Source of the DNA: CAYJPV01 sp964396055
Lineage (GTDB): Bacteria; Acidobacteriota; Vicinamibacteria; Vicinamibacterales; JAKQTR01
Direction: 5' to 3'
DNA: 50,155 nucleotides
NCBI GenBank assembly: GCA_964396055.1
Contig: CAYNDV010000018.1
Coordinates: 1-50,155 of the forward strand
Position numbers and translations under genes: made by a program. The notes below the pieces were generated by a model. The model did no database searches. It saw nothing but the letters and a program-made list of their open reading frames with translations, and was not told where the DNA came from. Positions 40,501-48,411 of the stretch are shown piece by piece (position 1 is the first letter of the stretch; each line of letters begins with the position of its first letter).

Positions 40501-40539
40501 GGGCTGACGGTGACCGCCATGACCGTCCGCTTCCCGTAG
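31514..40539 (+). CDS. Giant secreted multidomain repeat protein (about 2,956 residues, split by an assembly gap)
   Basis: The product is a surface or secreted protein with a signal-like N-terminus (RVFAAVAGALALVGAVVAQ). Nucleotide boundaries in order: a DUF11-like domain (31768-31960); a cadherin-like domain (31975-32195); 13 repeats of about 110 residues, each starting NDAPSFTKGA-like (32195-36505); another cadherin-like domain (36510-36820); a beta-helix (36830-38210); a matrixin-like block with HELLH (H2305, E2306, H2309 after gap removal; 38240-38690); an IPT/TIG domain (about 39000-39250); a BACON domain (about 39255-39510); and seven FG-GAP repeats with DxNGDGxxD calcium loops (39528 on). 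The GTG at 31514 has GAGG 5 nt upstream; a longer frame starts at 31493. The 100 Ns at 37092-37191 are false, and removing 155 bp restores one frame. Adhesion and carbohydrate or protein binding are inferred. Confidence 0.9.
32195..36505 (+). repeat. Thirteen tandem ~330-bp Ig/cadherin-like repeats
   Basis: Each unit encodes about 110 residues with the conserved blocks NDAPSFTKGAD, EDSGAASVAGWAT, GPAVAANGTLTFTPAA and DDGGTANGGxDTSxxQTF. From unit 6 to 13 two subtypes alternate: GPADExxQ with VAAQDDGG, then GxGESxQ with another strand. Units 4 and 5 are nearly identical: 181 of 182 bases match between 33233-33414 and 33563-33744. Confidence 0.92.
37092..37191. other. Assembly gap (100 N) flanked by a duplicated 55-mer
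   Basis: The 55 bases before the gap (37037-37091) recur exactly after it (37192-37246). A 55-nt overlap with a round 100-N spacer is what a k-mer assembler plus scaffolder leaves when two contig ends overlap unmerged. Deleting 155 bp brings the two halves of the giant gene into one frame. Confidence 0.9.
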
Positions 40540-40549
40540 GAGAGTCGAG

Positions 40550-41059
40550 ATGGGCACACCATTCCTGAGCGAGATCAAGATCGTGTCGTTCAACTTCGCC
40601 CCCAAGGGGTGGGCGCAGTGCAACGGCCAGTTCCTGCCGATCAACCAGAACCAGGCGCTCTTCTCCCTGCTGGGCACCACGTACGGGGGCAACGGCCAGA
40701 CGACCTTCGCGCTGCCCGATTTCCGGGGTCGGGTCCCCGTCCACGTGGGCAGCATGTTCACGCAGGGCGAGCGTATCGGCACCGAGGCGCATACGGTCAC
40801 GTCAGGCGAACTGCCGTCGCACACGCACACGCTCGCGGGATCGGCGGCAGCCGCCTCGGTGGCGACGCCGGCGGGCAACTACCTGGCGACGGCGTCCGTG
40901 ACGCTGGGCGACGTCTACGGCCCCGCCACGAACCTCGTGGCGCTCAGCGCCGGCGTCATCGGCAACACGGGCGGCTCGCAGGCGCACGAGAACCGGCAGC
41001 CATTCCTGGCCCTGACGTTCGTCATCGCCCTGCAGGGCGTCTTCCCCTCGCACAACTGA
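40550..41059 (+). CDS. Phage-tail-collar (MdpB-like) protein 1
   Basis: The product has 169 residues. The N-terminal half is a tail-collar domain: GWAQCNGQFLPINQNQALFSLLGTTYGG (split by length; residues about 20-47), then TFALPDFRGRVPVHVG. A polar region with PSHTHTL follows, and then a C-terminal segment ending PFLALTFVIALQGVFP. This architecture is that of the microcystin-dependent MdpB family, which is related to phage tail-fibre tips but is often encoded outside phages. No signal peptide is visible. TAGGAGAG precedes the ATG, 10 nt after the giant gene's stop, so it is second in that operon. Function is unknown; trimeric fibre-tip or surface binding is inferred. Confidence 0.9.
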   Translation: MGTPFLSEIKIVSFNFAPKGWAQCNGQFLPINQNQALFSLLGTTYGGNGQTTFALPDFRGRVPVHVGSMFTQGERIGTEAHTVTSGELPSHTHTLAGSAAAASVATPAGNYLATASVTLGDVYGPATNLVALSAGVIGNTGGSQAHENRQPFLALTFVIALQGVFPSHN

Positions 41060-41068
41060 GGTGAATCC

Positions 41069-41584
41069 ATGAGCGAGCCTTACGTCGGCGAGATCCGGAT
41101 GTTCGGAGGCAATTTCCCTCCGGTTGGCTGGGCGTTCTGCGACGGCCAGTCCCTGCCCATCTCGGAAAACGAGGTGCTGTTTCAGCTGATCGGGACGACC
41201 TACGGCGGCGACGGCCAGGAGACCTTCAACGTGCCCGACCTGCGCGGCCGGGTGCCCATCCACATGGGCACCGGCGCGGGCCTGAGCACCTACCAGATCG
41301 GCGAGGCCGCGGGCGTCGAGGCCGTGACCCTGACGACGAACCAGGTTCCGAGCCACGCGCATGCCTGGGTGGCCAGCGACGGCGCGGCCACGTCGGGATC
41401 GCCGGCTGGCAACGTCCTGGCCGAGGGTCAGGCGCGCACGTTCGCCGCCTACTCGACGCCCGCCACGCTGCACGCGAACACGGTGGCGCCGGCCGGCGGC
41501 AGCCAGCCGCACGACAACCTGCAGCCCTACCTCTGCATCAGTTTCATCATTTCGCTGTTCGGGATCTTCCCCACGCAGACCTGA
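41069..41584 (+). CDS. Phage-tail-collar (MdpB-like) protein 2
   Basis: This is a 171-residue paralogue of its upstream neighbour, with the collar block GWAFCDGQSLPISENEVLFQ, TYGGDGQETFNVPDLRGRVP and the PSHAHAW segment. It ends PYLCISFIISLFGIFPTQT. The start follows a short GAGG site, 9 nt after the previous stop. The middle and C-terminal parts differ from copies 1 and 3 while the N-terminal fold is conserved, so the three may be different subunits or alternative tips of one structure. Confidence 0.9.
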   Translation: MSEPYVGEIRMFGGNFPPVGWAFCDGQSLPISENEVLFQLIGTTYGGDGQETFNVPDLRGRVPIHMGTGAGLSTYQIGEAAGVEAVTLTTNQVPSHAHAWVASDGAATSGSPAGNVLAEGQARTFAAYSTPATLHANTVAPAGGSQPHDNLQPYLCISFIISLFGIFPTQT

Positions 41585-41600
41585 GGGAGGGACGGGACCC

Positions 41601-42122
41601 ATGTCAAGTCCGTTTGTCGCAGAAATCCGGATGTTCGCCTGCAACTTCGCGCCGACCGGCTGGGCCCAGTGCAACGGCCAACTCCTGCCGCTCTCGCAGA
41701 ACACGGCGTTGTTTTCGCTGCTGGGCACGATGTACGGCGGGAACGGCAAGTCGAACTTCGCCCTGCCCAACCTCCAGGATGCGGCGCCGATGCATTGGGG
41801 ACAGGGCCCGGGCCTGACCGACCGATGGATCGGCGAGCAGTCGGGCTCATCGTCCGTGACGCTGCTGACGACCGAGATCCCGTCCCACAACCACGCGGCC
41901 AACGCCCACGCGGGCGTGGCCAACTCCAACGACGCCGCAGGCAAGGCGGTGGCGCGCCCCTTCGGCGGCGGACTGCTCTTCACGAACACGGCCTCCTCGG
42001 CCCCGATGGACCCGTCGGCCCTTGCGACGGCGGGGGGCAGCCAGCCGCACAACAACATGATGCCGTCGCTGGTCGTGAACTTCTGCATCGCCCTGCAGGG
42101 CGTGTTCCCGCCGCGGGGATGA
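41601..42122 (+). CDS. Phage-tail-collar (MdpB-like) protein 3
   Basis: The third paralogue has 173 residues: GWAQCNGQLLPLSQNTALFS, MYGGNGKSNFALPNLQDAAP, PSHNHAANAH, and an ending NFCIALQGVFPPRG. The GR of the collar block (present in copies 1 and 2) is missing here, where LQDAAPMHWG replaces it. GGGAGGGACGGG before the ATG at 41601 selects it; the frame extends upstream to 41361 only as overlap with copy 2. Its stop overlaps the GNAT start as ATGA, showing translational coupling. Confidence 0.9.
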   Translation: MSSPFVAEIRMFACNFAPTGWAQCNGQLLPLSQNTALFSLLGTMYGGNGKSNFALPNLQDAAPMHWGQGPGLTDRWIGEQSGSSSVTLLTTEIPSHNHAANAHAGVANSNDAAGKAVARPFGGGLLFTNTASSAPMDPSALATAGGSQPHNNMMPSLVVNFCIALQGVFPPRG

Positions 42123-42607
42123 CGGTGACCGGTACGCCGCTCGTGGCGCTGCGCGCGGAAACGGAGTCGGATCGGCCGTTCGTCCGGCGGCTGTACGCGA
42201 CGACGCGCGAGGACGAGCTCGCCGTCGTGCCCTGGAGCGACGAGCAGAAGGCGGCGTTTCTCGACATGCAGTTCGACGCGCAGCGGGTCCACTACCGCGA
42301 GCGCATCGCCGGCACGCAGTTCACGATCGTGGAAGTGGACGGCCAGCCGGCCGGGCGTCTCTACGTGGCCGAGTCGCCCGAGCGGATCCTGGTGGTCGAC
42401 ATCGCCCTGCTGCCCGAGTACCGCGGGCGAGGCATCGGCACGACGCTGCTCCAGCCCATCCTGGCCCGCGGGCGCGCGCTCGGTCGGCCCGTCACGATCC
42501 ACGTGGAGCAGTTCAATCCGGCGATACGCCTGTACGAACGGCTCGGGTTCCGGAGGACCGCCGAACACGGCCTCTACTACGAGATGTCCACATGCTCGAC
42601 CGACTGA
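42119..42607 (+). CDS. GNAT N-acetyltransferase coupled to the collar genes
   Basis: The 162-residue cytoplasmic enzyme carries the acetyl-CoA pyrophosphate loop RGRGIG (residues 102-107) after VVDIALLPEYR. The C-terminal motif AIRLYERLGFRRT is also characteristic. GNAT enzymes acetylate amines or protein N-termini. Its ATG overlaps the stop of collar gene 3 by 4 bp and its 3' end overlaps the next gene by 16 bp, so it is embedded in the operon. A collar protein or a carried ligand is a plausible substrate, but this is inference. Confidence 0.9.
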   Translation: MTVTGTPLVALRAETESDRPFVRRLYATTREDELAVVPWSDEQKAAFLDMQFDAQRVHYRERIAGTQFTIVEVDGQPAGRLYVAESPERILVVDIALLPEYRGRGIGTTLLQPILARGRALGRPVTIHVEQFNPAIRLYERLGFRRTAEHGLYYEMSTCSTD

Positions 42608-42891
42608 CCGCCGACGACTTTCGACCGTACCTCGGGCAGAGCCTGCGCGTCGACACGCCGTCGGGACCGGTCGACTTCGAACTGACCGTCGTAACCGCAC
42701 TGCCCGCGCAGGCGGTCCCGGCCGCCGCGAAACGGGTCGGCTTCTGGATCCACCTGCTCGGCCCCGGCCCCGGCCATCTGCCGCAGGGCATCTACACGGT
42801 GCATCATCCGGCCCTGGGCCCGATGGGCATCTTTCTGGTCCCGCTCGGACCGCATGACGGCCGCATGCGGTACGAAGCGATCTTCAACTAG
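42592..42891 (+). CDS. DUF6916-like small protein
   Basis: This 99-residue protein is of unknown function. It starts MLDRLTADDFRPYLGQSLRV and has an all-beta character with FWIHLLGPGPGHLPQGIYTVHHPALGPMG (split by length; residues about 51-79) and a closing FLVPLGPHDGRMRYEAIFN. I assign it to the DUF6916 group found next to tail-collar genes. It lacks a signal. It overlaps the GNAT gene by 16 bp. The partner gene encodes a longer, exported version of the same domain. Confidence 0.75.
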   Translation: MLDRLTADDFRPYLGQSLRVDTPSGPVDFELTVVTALPAQAVPAAAKRVGFWIHLLGPGPGHLPQGIYTVHHPALGPMGIFLVPLGPHDGRMRYEAIFN

Positions 42892-42912
42892 CCGGTTCCG
42901 GAGCACACGCGC

Positions 42913-43395
42913 ATGTCTGTGACACGCCGCCGCTTTCTTCAGACGGGCACCCTGGCCGCCGCCGCCGCGTCGGCCGCCGACGTCTCACCCCTGATGGCGG
43001 CAACCGACGATATGGCCCCGCAGCAACTGCCGCCGGGCCTGCCTCCGGAGGTCCTGGCCGATCCGCTGTGGAGCATCCCCCGCGCAGCCTGGTCGCGTCA
43101 CGTGGGCACGTTTTTCACGCTGTACACGGAGAACGGGCGGGAGATCGGATCGCTGGTGCTCCAGCGGGTCACGAACCTGCGGTCACAGCAGCGGCCCAGG
43201 CCGCCCGCCGGCCAGGAGTGTTTCGCGCTGCTCTTCCGCAACCGCCGGACGCGCGACACCCTGCCCCAGGCCGTCTACGTCCTCGAGCACGGCGTGCTGG
43301 GCCGCGTGAAGCTGCTGCTCGTGCCGACCCTCCAGCGGCGCAGTCCGGCCCCGGTGCTCGAAGCGGTGATCAACCGCGTGTCGTTCCCGGCCTGA
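42913..43395 (+). CDS. Tat-exported DUF6916-like protein
   Basis: The product has 160 residues. The N-terminus MSVTRRRFLQTGTLAAAAASA is a twin-arginine signal (RRRFLQ). The mature part resembles the preceding 99-residue protein: a strand-rich domain ending ALLFRNRRTRDTLPQAVYVL and VKLLLVPTLQRR, then VLEAVINRVSF. It is the last gene of the seven-gene operon (21 nt after its neighbour). Its 3' end overlaps the convergent oxidoreductase gene by 26 bp. Tat export shows that at least one component of the cassette acts in the periplasm or beyond. Confidence 0.8.
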   Translation: MSVTRRRFLQTGTLAAAAASAADVSPLMAATDDMAPQQLPPGLPPEVLADPLWSIPRAAWSRHVGTFFTLYTENGREIGSLVLQRVTNLRSQQRPRPPAGQECFALLFRNRRTRDTLPQAVYVLEHGVLGRVKLLLVPTLQRRSPAPVLEAVINRVSFPA

Positions 43396-44440
43396 CCGCG
43401 AGCACGACTTTGCCGGTGCTCCGGCCCGACTGCAGGAACCGCAGGGCGGCCGGCGCCTCGTCGAACCCGAAGGTCCGCCCCACCAGGGGCGGACGGCGGA
43501 TGAATCCCTCCAGGGCCGCATAAGCAGCCGGCAGGCGTTCGGCCTCCTCCCAGAGCCAGATCAGGTTGAACCCCATCACGCTGCGGTTGGCCGAGATCAT
43601 CCGGAGCGGATCCAGGCGCGGCCGCCGCAGGTAGCGCCACGTCAGCGTCAGCCAGTTCGGGCGTGTGCCGGCCGGCATCATGTCCGCCGACCCGAAGATG
43701 ACCAGACGCCCGGCCGCGCGCAGGCGCCGGTACGCCGGGAAGAAGTAGGGGCCGGCCACGCTGTCGAGCACCACGTCGAAGCCCGGCCGCCCGACGGCCC
43801 GGAGCGCCTCGTCGAGTTGCGCGAGGAACCGGCGCGGGTCACGCACGACAATCGCGGCCTCGGGCAGGCCGAACTCCCGGGCCAGCCAGGCGGCCTTCTC
43901 GGGCCGGCCCACGGTGGCCACGACGCGCGCGTCGAGGCTCCGCAGGATCTCCAGGGCATGGAGGCCGACGCCCCCGGCGGCCGAGTGCACCAGCACCGTG
44001 CCGCCGCGAGGGCACGCCCCGAGTTCGCAGATGGCGTACCACGCCGTCAGGGCCTGCACGGGATAGGCGGCGGCCTGCTCAGCCGACCAGCCTTCCGGAA
44101 TCGGATGGACGTAGTGGGCATCGACGTTCACGGCGGTGGCGTACCCGCCGAATCGCGTCAGCCCGAACACCGGTTGGCCCGCCTCGAGCCCGGCCACGCC
44201 GCTTCCCAGCGTCTCGACGACACCAGCGAACTCGAGCCCCGGCACGAACGGGCCCGGCGGCGTGGCCGAATAGAGGCCGAGCACGGCAAAGACGTCCGCG
44301 AAGTTCAAGCCAACCGCCTCGACCCGGACCCGCACCTGGCCCGGTCCCGGCGGCGGCAGGGTCTCGGCCTCGCAGCGGAGCCGGCCGAGCGATCCGGCGC
44401 GTTGGATCCGCCAGACTCGGCGAGTGACGTCCCGATCCAT
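43370..44440 (-). CDS. VAT-1-like quinone oxidoreductase (MDR superfamily)
   Basis: This 356-residue cytoplasmic enzyme is a zinc-independent medium-chain dehydrogenase. The N-terminal GroES-like domain contains GLNFADVFAVLGLY and FVPGLEFAGVVE. The Rossmann domain has the nucleotide loop AAGGVG (154-159) and VLDSVAGPYF. VMGFNLIWLWEE is characteristic of the VAT-1-like branch. It would reduce quinones or enones with NADPH. The ATG at 44440 has a purine-rich GGAAGGGGGAA upstream; the frame extends to 44491 without homology. It is divergent from the secreted helix protein. Confidence 0.88.
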   Translation of the reverse strand: MDRDVTRRVWRIQRAGSLGRLRCEAETLPPPGPGQVRVRVEAVGLNFADVFAVLGLYSATPPGPFVPGLEFAGVVETLGSGVAGLEAGQPVFGLTRFGGYATAVNVDAHYVHPIPEGWSAEQAAAYPVQALTAWYAICELGACPRGGTVLVHSAAGGVGLHALEILRSLDARVVATVGRPEKAAWLAREFGLPEAAIVVRDPRRFLAQLDEALRAVGRPGFDVVLDSVAGPYFFPAYRRLRAAGRLVIFGSADMMPAGTRPNWLTLTWRYLRRPRLDPLRMISANRSVMGFNLIWLWEEAERLPAAYAALEGFIRRPPLVGRTFGFDEAPAALRFLQSGRSTGKVVLAVRPGTTRG

Positions 44441-44472
44441 CGTGTTCCCCCTTCCCGCTGATAATACGGGAC

Positions 44473-44503
44473 TTGCATCCATCACCGCCATCAGGTGTAG
44501 AAT
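44473..44503 (+). promoter_or_regulatory. Possible sigma-70-type promoter
   Basis: TTGCAT (44473-44478) and TAGAAT (44498-44503) lie 19 bp apart in the only AT-richer stretch before the gene starting at 44580. Spacing is longer than ideal, so this is tentative. Confidence 0.3.
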
Positions 44504-44579
44504 CTAACGGACTCCGGGTGGCTGACTCGAGCCGCCCGGGACTGTGTGTGTTATACGCTCCCGTTTGGAGACTGCCCAA

Positions 44580-45788
44580 ATGACCTCACGATTCAAGGGA
44601 ATCCGCTTTCTGACCGTGCTTGCGCTGACGCTGGCGCTGGCCGGCGCCACCGCGACGACGGCCTTCGCCCAGGCCGACAATTACAAGAACGTGCCGCGCC
44701 TCGGCGGCAGCAACCGCTTCGATCCGCCGCTGAAGAACGTCGCGGCCGTGCAGAAGTGGGTGGCGAAGAAGCGGACGCAGCAGGGCATCACCACCGTCAT
44801 GGAAAAGGCCGGCCTGGCGCAGTTGACGCCGACGGTCATCGACATCCTGACGAAGGCCGATCCGGCGCAGCTGAAGAGCACCGAGTTCCAGCCCGGCGGC
44901 ACGATGGTGTGGATGGCGTTCCGCCGCGGCGGTGGCCGGCCGGACATCGTGCGCAACATCCGGTGGTCGGGCAAGAAGCCCTTCAAGGGCTACTCGTTCA
45001 TCATCGACGACATGGTGCAGACCTACACCTTCATCCTGCCGGAGCCCTGCTCGAACCTGGCCCTGGTCTCGAGCGAGCCGAGCCGCGAGAAGGCCCGCCT
45101 CGACGCTGAGCGCGCCGAGAAGGAGCGCCTGGAGCGCGAGCGGCTGGAGAAGGAACGCGCGGCCGCCGAGGCCGCCCGCCTCGAAGCCGAGCGCCGCGAG
45201 CGCGAGCGCCTCGAGAAGGAGCGCCTCGAGAAGGAACGCCTCGCGAAGGAGCAGGCCGAGAAGGAGCGCGTCATCGCCGAGAACCGCGAGAAGGAGCGGA
45301 TCGAAGCGGAGCAGCTGGCGGCCGAGAAGAAGGCCAAGTGGGATCTCTTCGCCGCCGGCCTGTTCGGCAAGGAGCGCCGCACGCGCGAGGTCAGCGACAA
45401 CGTGTTCGAGTCGCTGTGCGCCCCGCTGCTCGGCGTGAAGGCAGGCGCGGAATACAAGGTGAACCCGAACTTCAAGGTGGGCCCGGCCTTCGGCGCGGCG
45501 ATCAACTTCGAAGAGGGATCCTACTCGAGCATCTTCGCCGAAGTGGAAGCGAACTACTTCGCGACCAGCGGCAAGACGTTCCTCGGCGCCGGGTTCGGGG
45601 TCTGGGACTTCAACCACACCGACTACGTCGTGCCGTCGATCCTGGTGCACGCCGGCCAGCAGATCTGGACGAACGCCAAGGAGGACAAGCTGTTCTTCGT
45701 GGGTGAGGGCCGGATGTTCCTCGGCGCCGAGCGCGGCATCGAGAACAACTACCAGTTCTTCGGCGGCCTGCGGTACGTCATCCGCTAA
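44580..45788 (+). CDS. Secreted protein with a charged single alpha-helix and a barrel-like C-terminus
   Basis: The 402-residue protein has a signal peptide (cleavage after TAFA, residue 30). A compact N-terminal domain of unknown type follows (about 31-160; it includes QKWVAKKRTQQG and SFIIDDMVQTYTFILP). Then comes an uninterrupted E/R/K-rich helix (about 167-253, units like LEKERLEKER), predicted to be a stable single helix about 13 nm long. The last part (about 285-402) has alternating aromatic strands and ends in GGLRYVIR, like an outer-membrane beta-barrel. One reading is a periplasm-spanning tether between peptidoglycan or inner-envelope partners and the outer membrane. No family is recognised. 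A strong terminator follows. Confidence 0.85.
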   Translation: MTSRFKGIRFLTVLALTLALAGATATTAFAQADNYKNVPRLGGSNRFDPPLKNVAAVQKWVAKKRTQQGITTVMEKAGLAQLTPTVIDILTKADPAQLKSTEFQPGGTMVWMAFRRGGGRPDIVRNIRWSGKKPFKGYSFIIDDMVQTYTFILPEPCSNLALVSSEPSREKARLDAERAEKERLERERLEKERAAAEAARLEAERRERERLEKERLEKERLAKEQAEKERVIAENREKERIEAEQLAAEKKAKWDLFAAGLFGKERRTREVSDNVFESLCAPLLGVKAGAEYKVNPNFKVGPAFGAAINFEEGSYSSIFAEVEANYFATSGKTFLGAGFGVWDFNHTDYVVPSILVHAGQQIWTNAKEDKLFFVGEGRMFLGAERGIENNYQFFGGLRYVIR

Positions 45789-45815
45789 CCGCGCGGGCGC
45801 CAGTCTCCACGCATG

Positions 45816-45860
45816 ACGGGCGGCTCCCCGGCGACAGCCGGGGGGCCGCCCGTTTCTGTC
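45816..45860. terminator. Strong hairpin terminator
   Basis: A 17-bp stem (45816-45832 with 45837-45853, a single G-U wobble) closes a GACA loop and is followed by TTTCTGT. It lies just after the secreted-helix gene and before the end of the convergent DUF72 gene, so it may serve both. Confidence 0.85.
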
Positions 45861-46861
45861 TAGCCTTCGGCCACCAGTCGTTCAGCCAGCGCCTCGATGG
45901 TGAGCGGGGCCGAGCCCTCAGCCTTGTTGTTGACCAGCAGGTAGACCTGCCGTCCCGCCCGCGCGCCCCGCCGCACGAGGTCCAGCACGTCGCGCCGCAT
46001 GTCCTCGTCAGGTTCTGCCAGGCGGTCGAACGGCGCGAACACCTGCCGCTGATCCTCGTACCACGTGCCCGGCCGCAGCAGCAGGCGCACGACCACGAAC
46101 GGCTGCTCTTCGGGTCCGACGACGCGCGCCTGCACGCCGGGCAGGGGCATGGCGGACCAGTAATTGAACACATGAGCCGCGCCGTGGCGGGCCAGCACCG
46201 CGCGGTACGGCTCCGTCAGCACCCAGCGATCGCGCAGTTCCACGGCGTACTGGAAGTCGCGCGGCAACCGGCCGAGGAAGCGGTCCAGGCCCTCGACAAA
46301 CGCGGTCGCATCGGCGGTATGCCGGCTGGAGGTCGGCGCGAACTGCAGGATGAAGGGGCCGGTGTGGCGCCTGAAGACCCGCGCAAACGGCTCGAGGACC
46401 TCCGTCTCGAACCGCGGCACCGACAGGAAATCCGGGTTGGCATGGTGACGGCCCCGATCGCGCAGCGTGGGGGAGGTCACGGCCCCGGGCGCCTTCGCAC
46501 AGCAGGGAAATCCGTCAGGCAGCTGATCCGCATAGAGGCGCAGGTCATCGTCCGGAATCGGCGCGTAGAAACTGCGGTCGATCCCGACGGTGCCGAGCAA
46601 CGGGTGCTGCGCGTACTCGCGCAGGCCTTCCCTGGCCAGGATCGAGGCGCTGCGGCGCCGGCCGTAGACGATGCCCTGCCAGCCCGGAAAACTCCACGAA
46701 CTCGTGCCCATCTGCAGGCCGGCCGGCAGCGCCGCAGCCAGGACGCGGAAACGCTCGTAACGCTGCTCGAGGGGTGAGCCGGCGGGCGGCCAGGCGCGCG
46801 CCGCCACGCGCGGCCTGCGCGCGTGCCCATCCCCCTCGAAGAGCCCGAGCTGATCGCCCAT
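45860..46861 (-). CDS. DUF72-family protein
   Basis: The 333-residue soluble protein belongs to the DUF72 TIM-barrel group: GTSSWSFPGWQGIVYG, EYAQHPLLGTVGIDRSFY, FILQFAPTSS and YAVELRDRWVL. The start MGDQLGLFEGD at 46861 has GGGGAG immediately upstream, and the frame continues to 46963 without homology. DUF72 is structurally similar to sugar-isomerase-type barrels, but its reaction is unknown. The gene is divergent from the APC permease, with about 90 bp between. Confidence 0.88.
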   Translation of the reverse strand: MGDQLGLFEGDGHARRPRVAARAWPPAGSPLEQRYERFRVLAAALPAGLQMGTSSWSFPGWQGIVYGRRRSASILAREGLREYAQHPLLGTVGIDRSFYAPIPDDDLRLYADQLPDGFPCCAKAPGAVTSPTLRDRGRHHANPDFLSVPRFETEVLEPFARVFRRHTGPFILQFAPTSSRHTADATAFVEGLDRFLGRLPRDFQYAVELRDRWVLTEPYRAVLARHGAAHVFNYWSAMPLPGVQARVVGPEEQPFVVVRLLLRPGTWYEDQRQVFAPFDRLAEPDEDMRRDVLDLVRRGARAGRQVYLLVNNKAEGSAPLTIEALAERLVAEG

Positions 46862-46953
46862 CTCCCCATTCTTCCAAAGAAGCCGGCGCGCCGACAACCG
46901 GTGAACCGCCGCGGCGCACGATTCCTGTCCGCGGGGGCCCGACTCGGGCCACA

Positions 46954-48321
46954 ATGGCGGCACGCATGGCCGACCTGAAGCGCCGACTCACGCTCTTCGA
47001 CATGACCATGATCGCGATCGGCGGCACGATCGGATCCGGGATCTTCCTGACGCCGTCGCTCATCGCGCACCATCTCGGCTCGCCATGGCTCATGCTCGGC
47101 GTCTGGGTGGCAGGCGGCGCCATCACCCTTGCCGGGGCGCTGACGTTCGCCGAAGCCTCGGCCCTCCTGCCGCAGGCCGGTGGCGTGTACGTGTTCCTGC
47201 GCCGCGCCTACGGCGACCTCATCGGGTTCCTCTTCGGCTGGGCCTATTTCGTCGTCGTCAACGCCGGCGGCCTGGGCGCGCTGAGCGTCGCGTTCGCGAC
47301 CTACCTGGGCTTCTTCGTTCCGCTCGGCCCCAACGGCACCACGGCCGCAGCCATCGCGGCGCTGGCCGGCCTCACCGCCGTCAATATCGTCGGCGTAAAG
47401 GCGGGCGCCATCTTTTCCGACGTGTTCACGGTGCTGAAACTGGCGGGCATCGGCGGCCTGGTGGTTGTCGGGCTGGCGTGGGGAACGCCCGCCACGACGG
47501 ACTTCGCGGCATCGCTCGCGCCGCCCCAGGGCACGCTCGGCGGGGCGCTGGCCCTGTCGATGGTCGGCGTGCTCTGGTCCTACGGCGGGTGGCAGCACGC
47601 CACATTCGCGAGCGCCGAGGTGAAGGACCCGAAGCGGACGCTGCCGCTGGCCATGACCATCGCCGCCGTCGCCGTCACGGCGATCTACCTGGCGACGAAC
47701 CTGGCCTACCTGTTCCTGCTCTCCCCGTCCGAGATGGCGGCGTCCCCGCGTGTCGCGGCCGATGCCGTGTCCCGCGTGATGGGGCCCGCAGGCGGCCGCC
47801 TCATCTCGGCCGCCATCGTCGTCTCGACTTTCGGCATCATCGGCATCTACACGCTGACGGCGCCACGCATCTACTGGGCGATGGCCGCCGACGGGCTGTT
47901 CTTCCGCCGGGTGGCGGAGATCCACCCGCGGTTTCACACGCCGGCCTTCGCCATCGCCGCGCAGTCGGCCTGGGCCGTGGTGCTGATCCTGTTCTGGGGC
48001 ACGTTCGAGAACCTCATCTCGTACGTGGTCTTCACCGACTGGATCTTCTTCGCGCTGGCCGGCTTCAGCGTCATCGTCTTCCGGCGCACGATGCCGGACG
48101 CCCCGCGGCCCTACCGCGTACCGGGGTACCCGTGGGTGCCGATCTTCTTCGTCGCGGCGTCGGCGTGGTTCGTCGCCACCACGCTGGTGCAGAAGCCCGA
48201 GCAGGCATGGGCCGGCTTGCTCTTCCTCGGCCTGGGTGTCCCCGTTTACCACTACTGGAAGTGGCAGGGCCGGCGCACCACCAGCGATGAACGGTCCGGA
48301 CCGGACCCTCGTCAGCAGTAG
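46954..48321 (+). CDS. APC-superfamily amino acid permease (LAT-like)
   Basis: This 455-residue membrane protein has about 12 helices. MTMIAIGGTIGSGIFLTPSL holds the GSGIF motif that binds the amino-acid backbone in the LAT branch. Later blocks are LLPQAGGVYVFLRRAYGD, GVLWSYGGWQHATF and TLTAPRIYWAMAADGLFF. It exchanges or imports amino acids; the substrate is unknown. Two in-frame ATGs (46954, 46966) lack a clear ribosome site. I give the first; MADLKRRLTLFD at 46966 is equally plausible. It differs from the permease at 10413, which is more divergent. Confidence 0.9.
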   Translation: MAARMADLKRRLTLFDMTMIAIGGTIGSGIFLTPSLIAHHLGSPWLMLGVWVAGGAITLAGALTFAEASALLPQAGGVYVFLRRAYGDLIGFLFGWAYFVVVNAGGLGALSVAFATYLGFFVPLGPNGTTAAAIAALAGLTAVNIVGVKAGAIFSDVFTVLKLAGIGGLVVVGLAWGTPATTDFAASLAPPQGTLGGALALSMVGVLWSYGGWQHATFASAEVKDPKRTLPLAMTIAAVAVTAIYLATNLAYLFLLSPSEMAASPRVAADAVSRVMGPAGGRLISAAIVVSTFGIIGIYTLTAPRIYWAMAADGLFFRRVAEIHPRFHTPAFAIAAQSAWAVVLILFWGTFENLISYVVFTDWIFFALAGFSVIVFRRTMPDAPRPYRVPGYPWVPIFFVAASAWFVATTLVQKPEQAWAGLLFLGLGVPVYHYWKWQGRRTTSDERSGPDPRQQ

Positions 48322-48411
48322 AAACCGGTGCCGATTCCGGCGCCGGCAGGCGGCCTCGTCGTCACGGCTCCGTTACACGGGCATGTGACGATCAGCCGCA
48401 GGAGGCAGACC

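Noticed and set aside
40550..42122. Prophage remnant because of tail-collar domains
   Set aside because: No capsid, portal, terminase, lysis, integrase or attachment site is present, the genes sit in an operon with a giant adhesin, and MdpB-like collar genes are known outside phages.
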